Assembly (NCBI GenBank): GCA_016794465.1
Contig: JAEUKA010000081.1
Location: 1-64,000, forward strand
Direction of reading: 5' to 3'
Origin: Myxococcales bacterium
GTDB taxonomy: Bacteria; Myxococcota_A; Polyangia; Palsa-1104; JAEUJZ01
DNA length: 64,000 bases
This document shows positions 55,313 through 63,072 of this stretch, piece after piece; position 1 is the stretch's first letter; every line of letters starts with the position of its first letter. Made by a program: the position numbers and the translations under genes. Under the pieces are notes generated by a model. The model had not been told where the DNA came from. It worked only from the letters and a program-made list of their open reading frames with translations, and did no database searches.

Positions 55313-56863
55313 ATGGGGGCTCCTTTCTGTAGGAAATGTGAACGTGACCTACGCGTGAATGACCGGGCCGACCGTGAGTTTTGCTCGGGAAGGTGCCGCA
55401 TGCGGCTATCCCGACAGGAGCAACGGGAGCGGTTGGGACTGCCAGAAAGGAGACGCGGCAGGCCGTCGCGGGCGTCGCTGGATGCCGAAGCGTTGAGACG
55501 ACAGCTCGCTGCGAGGGATCGCGAGATTGCGGCGCTCCGAGCCAGAACCGAGGAACTGACGCGCCAAGTGGCCGAGCTTCAGGCGGCCCGAGCAGTCACA
55601 GATGCAACCGACGGAGAATCAGCGAGCATCGAAGACGCCAGCGGTTCGACAGAGGCAAGTGCTGGCGCTACCCCGCCGACCAGCGGAGACAGGATCGAGC
55701 AGGACCCCGCCGCCGGAAATGATACGACTCACGTCAACAGTGACACGGCAGCAGACGGTGATGCCACGACGGATAACGACACGGATTCGGACGACGACAC
55801 GGATTCGGACGACGACACGGATTCGGACGACGACATAGATTCGGACAACGACACAGATTCCGATGAGGAGTCCGACGATGATGTCGATTCCAATGGCGGC
55901 ACAGATTCCTGTGACGACACAGAAACAGATGATGAGACAGATTCGGATGACGACACAGAAACAGATGACGACGAGGATTCCGATGATGATGCCGATTCCG
56001 ATGATGATGCCGATTCCGGTGACGACACAGATTCGGACGACGACACAGAGACGGACGACGACACAGAAACGGATGATGACACAGAGATAGACACCGATGA
56101 CGACGGAGTCGGCAGTGGTTCAGGAGACGCTCCAACGGACGGTGGGACTGATGGCCGAGGCACAAATCCGACTCGAGATGGGAATCAACGCCAGACGCCG
56201 CCGCGAGTGGGCGTCGGTGTGATGCGCAGGCAGCGTGATGAGGCGCTCTCAGTCGTTGCGGAACTGAGGGCGGTGGTCGAGGAACTGCGGCTTCGCATTA
56301 CGAGCCAAGAGGGCCGCTGCACGGCGCTACAGACAGAGCTGGAGCGAGCGCTTCACTTCGACGTCAGGGAATCGACGGACGTCATGCAGGCTCGAGCCGA
56401 CATCTTGTCGTCAGAGCTGCAACAGATTCGACAGGTGTTGACGGAAACGGCTGCGCAGCGCGATCGACTCATCGGCAGGCTCCTTCGACTTGGAATGGCA
56501 GAGCAGCCTCCCCCAGATGCGTTGAACGCCGACTACAGATGGGCCAGGACCGAGCTGCATTCCCAAATTCAAGCGGAGCTTGTGCTTCGCGACCGATTTG
56601 CCCGTTGGGAGGAGACGCACCGGCGTCGCGGAACAGAACGAAGACTTGATCCGCTGCGGACTCTCGAAGACCAATCCCTCGTTGCGACCCTGAGCGTGCG
56701 ATGGCAGTTCATCGACTACCCACCGCAGAGCTTTCGGCACCGGCCTCGATGGTTGGTCGACGGGCAGTTGCTTGATCCACTGAGCGAGCAGTTCTTGCTG
56801 CGCCAGTCCCAAGAACGTGTGACGTATCGACAGCGAATCATGGGTGATGACGCTGGCACGTGA
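55313..56863 (+). CDS. Finger protein with long Asp/Ser/Thr repeat and coiled coil
   Basis: The 516-residue protein starts with a treble-clef-like finger, Cys6, Cys9, Cys24 and Cys28 (CRKC...FCSGRC), and a basic stretch. A coiled coil (residues about 57-95) and a very acidic repeat follow (about 154-262) built from DTDSDDD units. A second coiled coil (about 305-395) leads to a C-terminal domain with WRWARTELHSQ-like aromatic positions and RWEETHRRRGTERR. No known family is recognised. The acidic tract may mimic DNA or bind cations. It is convergent with a second finger protein at 56889, and both are element cargo. No clear ribosome-binding site is seen. Confidence 0.75.
   Translation: MGAPFCRKCERDLRVNDRADREFCSGRCRMRLSRQEQRERLGLPERRRGRPSRASLDAEALRRQLAARDREIAALRARTEELTRQVAELQAARAVTDATDGESASIEDASGSTEASAGATPPTSGDRIEQDPAAGNDTTHVNSDTAADGDATTDNDTDSDDDTDSDDDTDSDDDIDSDNDTDSDEESDDDVDSNGGTDSCDDTETDDETDSDDDTETDDDEDSDDDADSDDDADSGDDTDSDDDTETDDDTETDDDTEIDTDDDGVGSGSGDAPTDGGTDGRGTNPTRDGNQRQTPPRVGVGVMRRQRDEALSVVAELRAVVEELRLRITSQEGRCTALQTELERALHFDVRESTDVMQARADILSSELQQIRQVLTETAAQRDRLIGRLLRLGMAEQPPPDALNADYRWARTELHSQIQAELVLRDRFARWEETHRRRGTERRLDPLRTLEDQSLVATLSVRWQFIDYPPQSFRHRPRWLVDGQLLDPLSEQFLLRQSQERVTYRQRIMGDDAGT
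55775..56100. repeat. Degenerate 18-bp coding repeat (Asp-rich tract)
   Basis: Units of the form CGACGACACGGATTCGGA repeat almost exactly about four times from 55775, then drift to GATGATGCC and GACACAGAA variants until 56100. They encode DTDSDD and DTETDD units in the middle of the finger protein. Expansion by slippage is likely. Confidence 0.85.
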
Positions 56864-56888
56864 TGCCTCAAGGTTGGACGCGACTCGG

Positions 56889-58511
56889 CTATTGGGATGG
56901 GGGACTCTGCTGTGACAGCTTCTTGTAGTACATGACGGTGCGCAGATCCTGCATGTGACGAAAGAGAAGCCGACACTCTTTGGGTCGGAGCTGCACTTTG
57001 GGCTCTATTGGGAGTCGCTTCGCATCAAGTCTGGCCTCGAATTGTTCCGCGATGTAGTGCATGTACTTTCGCTTCGCGGGGTGCCTGATCGACTGCTCCA
57101 CCAATTCCATCGTTGTCCTCGAAAGTGGTTTCATCGGAATTGGAAGGTGCCCTAGAACATCCGCCCCATGATGACGGACATACTCGATGATGGCCCTGCA
57201 CCGAACCCAGAAGGCTGGCGGTAATTGCTGACGCCTAAGCAGGGCCTGCACCTGGTCTCGCTCCTCTTTACTCAGCGTAGTGCTCGGAGGACTCGGAAGC
57301 GGTAGTCCCAGTGAAAGAGCGTGCTCCGTGCGCTGCTCATAGTCGGCTTGAATCATCAGCTGCGGTTGAGCGACAAAGACCACCTGTAGCACGCACTCCT
57401 CTTTGGTCGGAGGCGGAAAGGAAGCAAGGAGCTGGGACCAGCTTTCTGGCGGAGGCGTGGTGGGCAGATCTTCAGGAGGCAACGTCACCAACAGAGAACG
57501 GCCAAGAGGACCGGCGATTTCGTGGCGTAGTAGCAGCTCTGAGATCTCATCCTCCAGCATATCGAGACCAGCAGATGCGGCGTCCTGTTCTGCGAAATCC
57601 ATCGTGCCGGAAGCGGCTACTTCCTCCAGTGAAACAGTTCCCGCAACAGCACTTGCTTCGTTCGGAATCTGATGTTCTTCCGACGAAGGATTGTTGTTCT
57701 GTGATGTTGCTTCAGGATTCTGCGGTGTTGCTTCAGGATTCTGTGATGCGTGCTGTTCGCTCTGTGATGCAGTAGCATCCTCCGCAACAGTGGTGCATGG
57801 AAGCGGTGTGTCCTCCATGCCCTCCACCGGAATCAAGATGCCAGGTGCGGGGACTGCGGATTGATCTAGATCCGTGTGTGTTGGCGTGCGCAGCAGGGTC
57901 GCCTGGCTCGGATCGCCCACCCAGTAACACAGGCCTGGAACGGAATCGCCAGGCTTCATCCGCAGACGCTCCCCTTGAGCGTCGATCCAGACAATTCGAT
58001 ACCAGCTGCCGTCGCACAGTCGGAGGTCATCTGGATACTCGAACGGAGTCAGCGAGTACCAGGCGGCGGCACGGCCCCTCTGTCGCTTGGGTGAGAACTT
58101 GGGCGTATCGCTGCCTGGACGTGGTGGCAACACCAGACGGTAGCCAATCGCTCCCGGTGGAGCCTGCGCTGTCACCTGTTCCTTGATGTCGATGCGGCAA
58201 GCGGTGTCTGTCTGCGGAGCCGCTGGGATTCCGTGCTCGCGAATCGCTGCCACGATCTTTGCGGTCGCTTCATGCAGGAGCACTTCCCAGCGCCGCTCAG
58301 CGACCTCCGGCCCGCTGCGCACCGTGGTCTTGCGACCCCCGTGATGGACAGCGGACTCCTTTCTGTGACGTGGCGTGCTCTGCTGTTGTGACGACTCGCT
58401 GGACTGCCGTTTCGTCTTGTTGCGATGCTGTTTGGAACGACACTTCGAGCTACAGATCTTTTGCCGTCCCATAAGTGGGGTCTTGTTGCAGACTGGACAC
58501 AGCTTTTCCAT
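56889..58511 (-). CDS. Finger protein of unknown function, second element cargo gene
   Basis: The 540-residue protein starts with Cys5, Cys8, Cys20 and Cys24 (CPVC...ICSSKC) and a basic Lys/Arg/Gln/Ser stretch, as in the convergent gene at 55313. A middle beta-rich domain has YRLVLPPRPGSD, WYSLTPFEYPDDL and WYRIVWIDAQGERLRMKPGD, suggesting an SH3- or Tudor-like barrel. A low-complexity Glu/Gln/Pro linker with ATPQNPEATSQN repeats follows, then a helical C-terminus rich in basic residues (KRKYMHYIAEQFEARL). No enzyme motif is seen. It is 25 bp from the end of the other finger gene. Confidence 0.75.
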   Translation of the reverse strand: MEKLCPVCNKTPLMGRQKICSSKCRSKQHRNKTKRQSSESSQQQSTPRHRKESAVHHGGRKTTVRSGPEVAERRWEVLLHEATAKIVAAIREHGIPAAPQTDTACRIDIKEQVTAQAPPGAIGYRLVLPPRPGSDTPKFSPKRQRGRAAAWYSLTPFEYPDDLRLCDGSWYRIVWIDAQGERLRMKPGDSVPGLCYWVGDPSQATLLRTPTHTDLDQSAVPAPGILIPVEGMEDTPLPCTTVAEDATASQSEQHASQNPEATPQNPEATSQNNNPSSEEHQIPNEASAVAGTVSLEEVAASGTMDFAEQDAASAGLDMLEDEISELLLRHEIAGPLGRSLLVTLPPEDLPTTPPPESWSQLLASFPPPTKEECVLQVVFVAQPQLMIQADYEQRTEHALSLGLPLPSPPSTTLSKEERDQVQALLRRQQLPPAFWVRCRAIIEYVRHHGADVLGHLPIPMKPLSRTTMELVEQSIRHPAKRKYMHYIAEQFEARLDAKRLPIEPKVQLRPKECRLLFRHMQDLRTVMYYKKLSQQSPPSQ

Positions 58512-58621
58512 CGCATCACGGTAACGCGACAGTCGTGTAGGTGTGTCAGCGCAGCAGCGCGTCCATCACAGAACAGTTGGAACGGAGCAAGAGGAGAAGG
58601 TCAGCGCAGAGAGAGGGAGAA

Positions 58622-59056
58622 TCAGAGGGCAATCGGGTCGGGTGTTGCTTCAAGCCGCATCAGCGCATCGCTCAGGCTGTCGCAGTGGTGAAACTGCACC
58701 CCGGACAGACCCGGAAGCCAGCTGATCAGCATCCACTGCACGCCGCGCGCGCCGTTGAACTTGGCGACCTCGCGGACGCACAGCATGCGGCGTGGTGGTT
58801 CTGCGCCGACCGTGACGATGCAGTCAACGGTTCGTAGTCCGATTGGCACATAAAGACCGGATGGGTCGGCGTGGAAGCGAGCGAACCAAGCCGTCCACTC
58901 GCACAGGCTCGCCTCCGTAGTACATCCGTCGCTGATAAGCCGCGATGCGGACCCTCTGCAACGTGCGGTCTTCCTTCCGCGACGATGAGCTTTGTGTGAC
59001 GAGTGCTGGGTCCTGGCTGTTTTGTTCCGAACGACAATCGAACACGAAGATGGCAT
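58622..59056 (-). CDS. Small basic protein of unknown function
   Basis: AGGAGG five bases upstream gives a strong start at 59056. The 144-residue protein has a basic, Cys-containing N-terminus (HKAHRRGRKTARCRG). The rest is a compact domain with WTAWFARFHADPSGLYVPIG and VQFHHCDSLSDALMRLEA. No homologue is recognised. It lies about 110 bp upstream of the finger protein at 58511 on the same strand and may share its promoter. Confidence 0.7.
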   Translation of the reverse strand: MPSSCSIVVRNKTARTQHSSHKAHRRGRKTARCRGSASRLISDGCTTEASLCEWTAWFARFHADPSGLYVPIGLRTVDCIVTVGAEPPRRMLCVREVAKFNGARGVQWMLISWLPGLSGVQFHHCDSLSDALMRLEATPDPIAL

Positions 59057-59302
59057 GATGCCTCCTGTGCGCCGAGGTGTGTGTTCACCAAGGCGTGCTA
59101 CGGGGCCGACGGGTTGCCGCCCGTCGAGCCTCGGTCCATGCAAAACCCTCACCATCGAGGGTGGCAGTTCAGACTGTTGTGACGCGAGCCTCCTTGCTGT
59201 CACGGCTCCGCGATTCCTGACGCGGCTGAAGTCGAGTAGCGATCTGCTCAATAACACTGGCTGCCGGTCACATCAAGTAATCAAATACATTTGTGACGTT
59301 AT

Positions 59303-59320
59303 GTTCACTCGAAGTTGAAC
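59303..59320. promoter_or_regulatory. Inverted repeat upstream of the double-HTH regulator
   Basis: GTTCA-N8-TGAAC in an AT-rich stretch (59270-59320) is a possible operator for the adjacent HTH protein. It would overlap the TTG at 59315, which favours a later start for that gene. Confidence 0.4.
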
Positions 59321-59350
59321 CCTTGGTTTCTCCGCTGTTATGTCCTGCGC

Positions 59351-59908
59351 GTGGTTCGAGGACGACGCAATCCCGCCTACTACGGTCTGCCCGACCGGCT
59401 GCGCCAAGCCCGCCGACGCTCCGGCATCGGTATGACTGCGGCCTCGACTGCCATTGGTAGTTCCACTGCCGCCGCGTATCTCATCGAGCGTCGCCAATCG
59501 CTGCCAAGAATCAACACTGTCGAGCGCTTTGCGAAGTTCCTCGGTGTCTCGCCAAGCTGGCTGGCGTATGGGGAGGGCGAACCGGACGCGGTGCCGAGTG
59601 AATCGACGGTGGCGGGCCTGGGTCAGCGACTTATCCAAGCACGCCAGGCCAAGGGTCTCAGTCGCCAAGCGCTCGGTCAACAAGCCGGCCTGACCGGCCA
59701 GACCGTCGCCAACATCGAGGTCCACGGAATGATTCCCAGAGTGGATACCGTGGAGATGCTGGCGAAGACGCTGGAAGTTGCGCCGAGCTGGTTGGCGTTT
59801 GGCTCGGCTTTAGTAATATGCGCGCCCGCAGGAAGCCATGCCGACGAAACGACAGATCCTAGAGACACTGAAACTGACAGAGCTACAGGACCTAGCCAGC
59901 ACCTTTGA
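59351..59908 (+). CDS. Double helix-turn-helix (XRE-type) regulator
   Basis: The protein of about 185 residues has two Cro/CI-type HTH domains in tandem. The first runs from LPDRLRQARRRSGIG to INTVERFAKFLGVSPSWLAYG, the second from LGQRLIQARQAKGLSRQALGQ to VDTVEMLAKTLEVAPSWLAFG. Both end in the same VSPSWLA-type phrase, so the second arose by duplication. I use the GTG at 59351; the frame is open to a TTG at 59315. It overlaps hsdM by 71 bases and probably controls its expression, as C proteins do in restriction-modification loci. Confidence 0.8.
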   Translation: MVRGRRNPAYYGLPDRLRQARRRSGIGMTAASTAIGSSTAAAYLIERRQSLPRINTVERFAKFLGVSPSWLAYGEGEPDAVPSESTVAGLGQRLIQARQAKGLSRQALGQQAGLTGQTVANIEVHGMIPRVDTVEMLAKTLEVAPSWLAFGSALVICAPAGSHADETTDPRDTETDRATGPSQHL

Positions 59909-61760
59909 GCTATTCGTCGGCGACCGACGGGTGCGGGACCAGCTCATCGACGCTGCCGGGATCTCCCACAGGGTATCGCTCGCCCAGATCCTCGGCGAGT
60001 ATCCACGGGAACGGCTGAAGGAAATCTGTCGCGAGCTGGGGCTCGATGATCACGGCAAGGAAAAGGCAGCCATTGTCGCCCGCATCCTCGGACGTGAGCC
60101 GGAACAGGGCAGCCTGAAGCTGTCTGTGTCTGAGCCAACGAAGCCCCCGTCTGAAAAACCCCGTGAGGCCGCACCGCCTGCAAAGCCGCCTAAGTCCCCG
60201 CAGACACCCAAGCGGTCAAGCAGTGGCGAACCCGCCGGCGACCTGGGTTTCGAGGCAAAGCTGTGGCAGGCCGCCGACAAGCTGCGCAACAACATGGACG
60301 CGGCGGAATACAAGCACGTCGTCCTGGGGCTGATCTTCCTCAAGTACATCTCGGATTCCTTCGAGGAGCTGCACGAGAAGCTTTTGGCCGGTGAAGGCGA
60401 CTACGCCGGGGCTGACCCCGAAGACGCCGACGAGTACAAAGCGGAGAACGTCTTTTGGGTACCCAAAGAGGCGCGCTGGGCGCACCTGCAAGCCAGCGCC
60501 AAGCTGCCGGCCATTGGCAAGGTCGTCGACGATGCCATGGTTGCGATCGAGCGCGACAATCCCAAGCTCAAGGGAGTCCTGCCCAAGGACTACGCCCGCC
60601 CGGCGCTCGACAAGCACCGCCTCGGCGAGCTGATTGACCTCATCGGCACCATCGGACTCGGCAGCGCGCAGAACCGCAGCAAGGACATCCTGGGCCGCGT
60701 CTATGAATACTTTTTGACCCAGTTCGCCAGCGCCGAGGGCAAAAACGGTGGCCAGTTCTATACCCCGCGCGGCGTGGTGCGCGTCCTCGTCGAGATGCTC
60801 GCTCCCTACAAAGGTCGCGTCTATGACCCGGCCTGCGGCTCTGGCGGCATGTTCGTGCAGTCGGAAAAGTTCGTCGAGGAGCACGGCGGACGCATCGGCG
60901 ACCTGTCGATCTTCGGGCAGGAGAGCAACGCCACGACGCGACGCCTGGCGCTGATGAACCTGGCGCTGCGCCACATCGAAGCCGACTTCGGACCCGAGCA
61001 CGCCGACACCTTCCGTCGCGACCTGCACAAGGACTTAAAAGCGCAGTTCGTGCTGGCGAATCCGCCGTTCAATGACTCTGACTGGCACCGCGTCGACGAC
61101 GACGTGCGCTGGCAGTACGGCCTACCGCCCAAGGGCAACGCCAACTTTGCCTGGGTGCAGCACTTCATCCACCACCTGGCCCCCGACGGTTACGCCGGCT
61201 TCGTCCTCGCCAACGGCAGCATGTCGTCGAACCAGTCCGGCGAAGGCGAGATCCGCCGCGCCATCATCGAAGCGGACCTCGTCGACTGCATGGTCGCGAT
61301 GCCCGGCCAGCTCTTTTACTCGACGCAGATTCCCGTCTGTCTGTGGTTTTTGACGCGCAACAAAAGCGACGGCAAGCGCCGCGACCGCCGCAAGGAAACG
61401 CTGTTCATCGACGCTCGCAAAATGGGAACGCTCATCGACCGCGTCCACCGCGAGCTGAGCGACGACGACATCCGAAAAATCGCCGCCACCTATCACGCCT
61501 GGCGCGGCGACAAAGGCTCGGGCGCTTATGTCGATATCGCCGGCTTCTGCAAGTCCGCCACCACCGCCGAAATCGCCAGCCACGGCCACGTCCTCACGCC
61601 AGGCCGCTACGTCGGAGCCGAAGAAGTCGAAGCCGACGCCGAGCCCTTCGAGGAAAAGATGGCCCGCCTGGTCAGCGAGCTAAACGCCCAGTTCGCGGAA
61701 TCCGCCAAACTGGAACAGGCCATCAAAGCGAATCTGCGGGGGCTGGGTTATGGCGGGTGA
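59838..61760 (+). CDS. hsdM: Type I restriction-modification DNA methyltransferase (HsdM)
   Basis: The 640-residue N6-adenine methyltransferase has the AdoMet motif DPACGSGGMF near residue 330 and the catalytic NPPF near 407. The typical GQFYTPRGVVRVLVEML precedes them and the HsdM helical N-domain (LWQAADKLRNNMDAAEYKHVVLGLIFLKYIS) lies further upstream. An extra N-terminal region of about 145 residues holds a SAP-like helical unit (LKEICRELGLDDHGKEKAAIVARIL) and a Pro/Lys linker. AGGA before the ATG at 59838 fixes the start. It overlaps hsdS by 11 bases. It methylates the site specified by HsdS. Confidence 0.95.
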   Translation: MPTKRQILETLKLTELQDLASTFELFVGDRRVRDQLIDAAGISHRVSLAQILGEYPRERLKEICRELGLDDHGKEKAAIVARILGREPEQGSLKLSVSEPTKPPSEKPREAAPPAKPPKSPQTPKRSSSGEPAGDLGFEAKLWQAADKLRNNMDAAEYKHVVLGLIFLKYISDSFEELHEKLLAGEGDYAGADPEDADEYKAENVFWVPKEARWAHLQASAKLPAIGKVVDDAMVAIERDNPKLKGVLPKDYARPALDKHRLGELIDLIGTIGLGSAQNRSKDILGRVYEYFLTQFASAEGKNGGQFYTPRGVVRVLVEMLAPYKGRVYDPACGSGGMFVQSEKFVEEHGGRIGDLSIFGQESNATTRRLALMNLALRHIEADFGPEHADTFRRDLHKDLKAQFVLANPPFNDSDWHRVDDDVRWQYGLPPKGNANFAWVQHFIHHLAPDGYAGFVLANGSMSSNQSGEGEIRRAIIEADLVDCMVAMPGQLFYSTQIPVCLWFLTRNKSDGKRRDRRKETLFIDARKMGTLIDRVHRELSDDDIRKIAATYHAWRGDKGSGAYVDIAGFCKSATTAEIASHGHVLTPGRYVGAEEVEADAEPFEEKMARLVSELNAQFAESAKLEQAIKANLRGLGYGG

Positions 61761-63072
61761 AGACTGGACGCTCAGAACCGTTGAGGAACTGAAAGCACCG
61801 ACCAATGGTGCCATCGCTATTGGTCCATTCGGTTCACGGATGAAGAGTGACTGCTACGTTCCTGCCGGTGTACCGGTGATTCGTGGCAACAACATCGGCG
61901 ATACTCGTACGCTCATTGGTGAATTTGTTTACATAACCCCAGAGTTGGCGGACCAACTTGGCAATGCAATTGTCCACGCAGATGATCTGGTTTTTCCACA
62001 TCGAGGCGCAATTGGTCAGATTGGAATTGTCCCGCGCAATAGCACTGAGCGTTACGCACTATCCAGCAGCCTAATGAAGCTCACCTGTGACCGCTCGCAA
62101 GTCGATCCACTTTTCATTTTCTATTATTTCCGGTCGACTGATGGGCAACACGAGTTGCTAAAAAATGCGTCGACTGTTGGCACTCCGGGTATCGGCCAAC
62201 CGCTATCCTCTCTCCGCTCCATCAAGATTCCACTCCCCCCCCTCCCCGAACAAAAAGCCATCGCGGCGATCCTTGGGGCGCTGGATGACAAGATCGAGCT
62301 GAACCGGCGGATGAACGCAACGCTGGAGTCGATGGCGCGGGCGCTGTTTCAGAGCTGGTTCGTCGATTTTGATCCGGTGCGCGCGAAAGCCGACGGACGC
62401 CAGCCCAGCGGCCTGGATGCCGACACGGCAGCGCTGTTTCCAGATTCCTTTGAGTCGTCTGATATAGGAACCATCCCGAAAGGCTGGCAACGGTACAACC
62501 TACGTGAAATTGCAGATATCTTATCGGGTGGGACACCAAAGAAGGATAATAAATCACTCTGGCAAGGTGACATCCCATGGATATCACCGAAATCAATGAC
62601 ACACATTCATGTCGAGGATTCAGATGAGCATGTGTCAGTTGCCGCAATCGGTAACGGAACACGACAAGTTCCAAATGGGACAACCCTGGTAATGGTTCGC
62701 GGAATGGGACTTCATCAGGGTGTTCGCATTTCACAGGCACAACGCGATGTGACTTTTAATCAAGACGTGAAAGCCATTGTCGCAAAGTCGATTCCCAGTA
62801 CGTTGTTATTCTATGGCTGTCTTCATGCGGCACCAATGCTGCTTTCAAAAGTTCATTCATCTGGACATGGAACGGGTGTCCTTTCGACAGAATTCCTCGA
62901 TGGTCTGGAGTTCGTCATGCCACCCAAAGTCATTTGCGAGCATCTTACAGAACCGTTGATTGCATTGAATTCGAGAATTTCGGCAAATAGCCGCCAATCC
63001 CGCATCCTCGCCGCACTGCGCGATAGTTTATTGCCTAAGTTGTTGAGTGGGGAGGTTCGGGTGGTGCCATGA
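61750..63072 (+). CDS. hsdS: Type I restriction-modification specificity subunit (HsdS)
   Basis: The 440-residue protein has two target-recognition domains (TRDs). The first is at about 5-155 (IGPFGSRMKSDCYVPAGVPVIRGNNI), the second at about 245-410 (LREIADILSGGTPKKDN, GDIPWISPKSM). Between them is the conserved helix with LPPLPEQKAIAAILGALDDKIELNRRMN, and a similar helix closes the chain (RISANSRQSRILAALRDSLLPKLLSGEV). The two TRD-coding stretches are AT-richer than the conserved parts, consistent with shuffling. It names the DNA target for HsdM and HsdR. It overlaps both neighbours. Confidence 0.94.
   Translation: MAGEDWTLRTVEELKAPTNGAIAIGPFGSRMKSDCYVPAGVPVIRGNNIGDTRTLIGEFVYITPELADQLGNAIVHADDLVFPHRGAIGQIGIVPRNSTERYALSSSLMKLTCDRSQVDPLFIFYYFRSTDGQHELLKNASTVGTPGIGQPLSSLRSIKIPLPPLPEQKAIAAILGALDDKIELNRRMNATLESMARALFQSWFVDFDPVRAKADGRQPSGLDADTAALFPDSFESSDIGTIPKGWQRYNLREIADILSGGTPKKDNKSLWQGDIPWISPKSMTHIHVEDSDEHVSVAAIGNGTRQVPNGTTLVMVRGMGLHQGVRISQAQRDVTFNQDVKAIVAKSIPSTLLFYGCLHAAPMLLSKVHSSGHGTGVLSTEFLDGLEFVMPPKVICEHLTEPLIALNSRISANSRQSRILAALRDSLLPKLLSGEVRVVP

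Noticed and set aside
55061..55358. Short frames on both strands between the recombinase and the finger protein
   Set aside because: No ribosome-binding sites, mixed codon choice, and the plus-strand frame overlaps the finger gene start; the 244-bp gap is treated as non-coding.
55729..56165. Minus-strand Ser/Val-rich and Arg/His-rich frames opposite the acidic tract
   Set aside because: They are frame shadows of the Asp-coding repeat.
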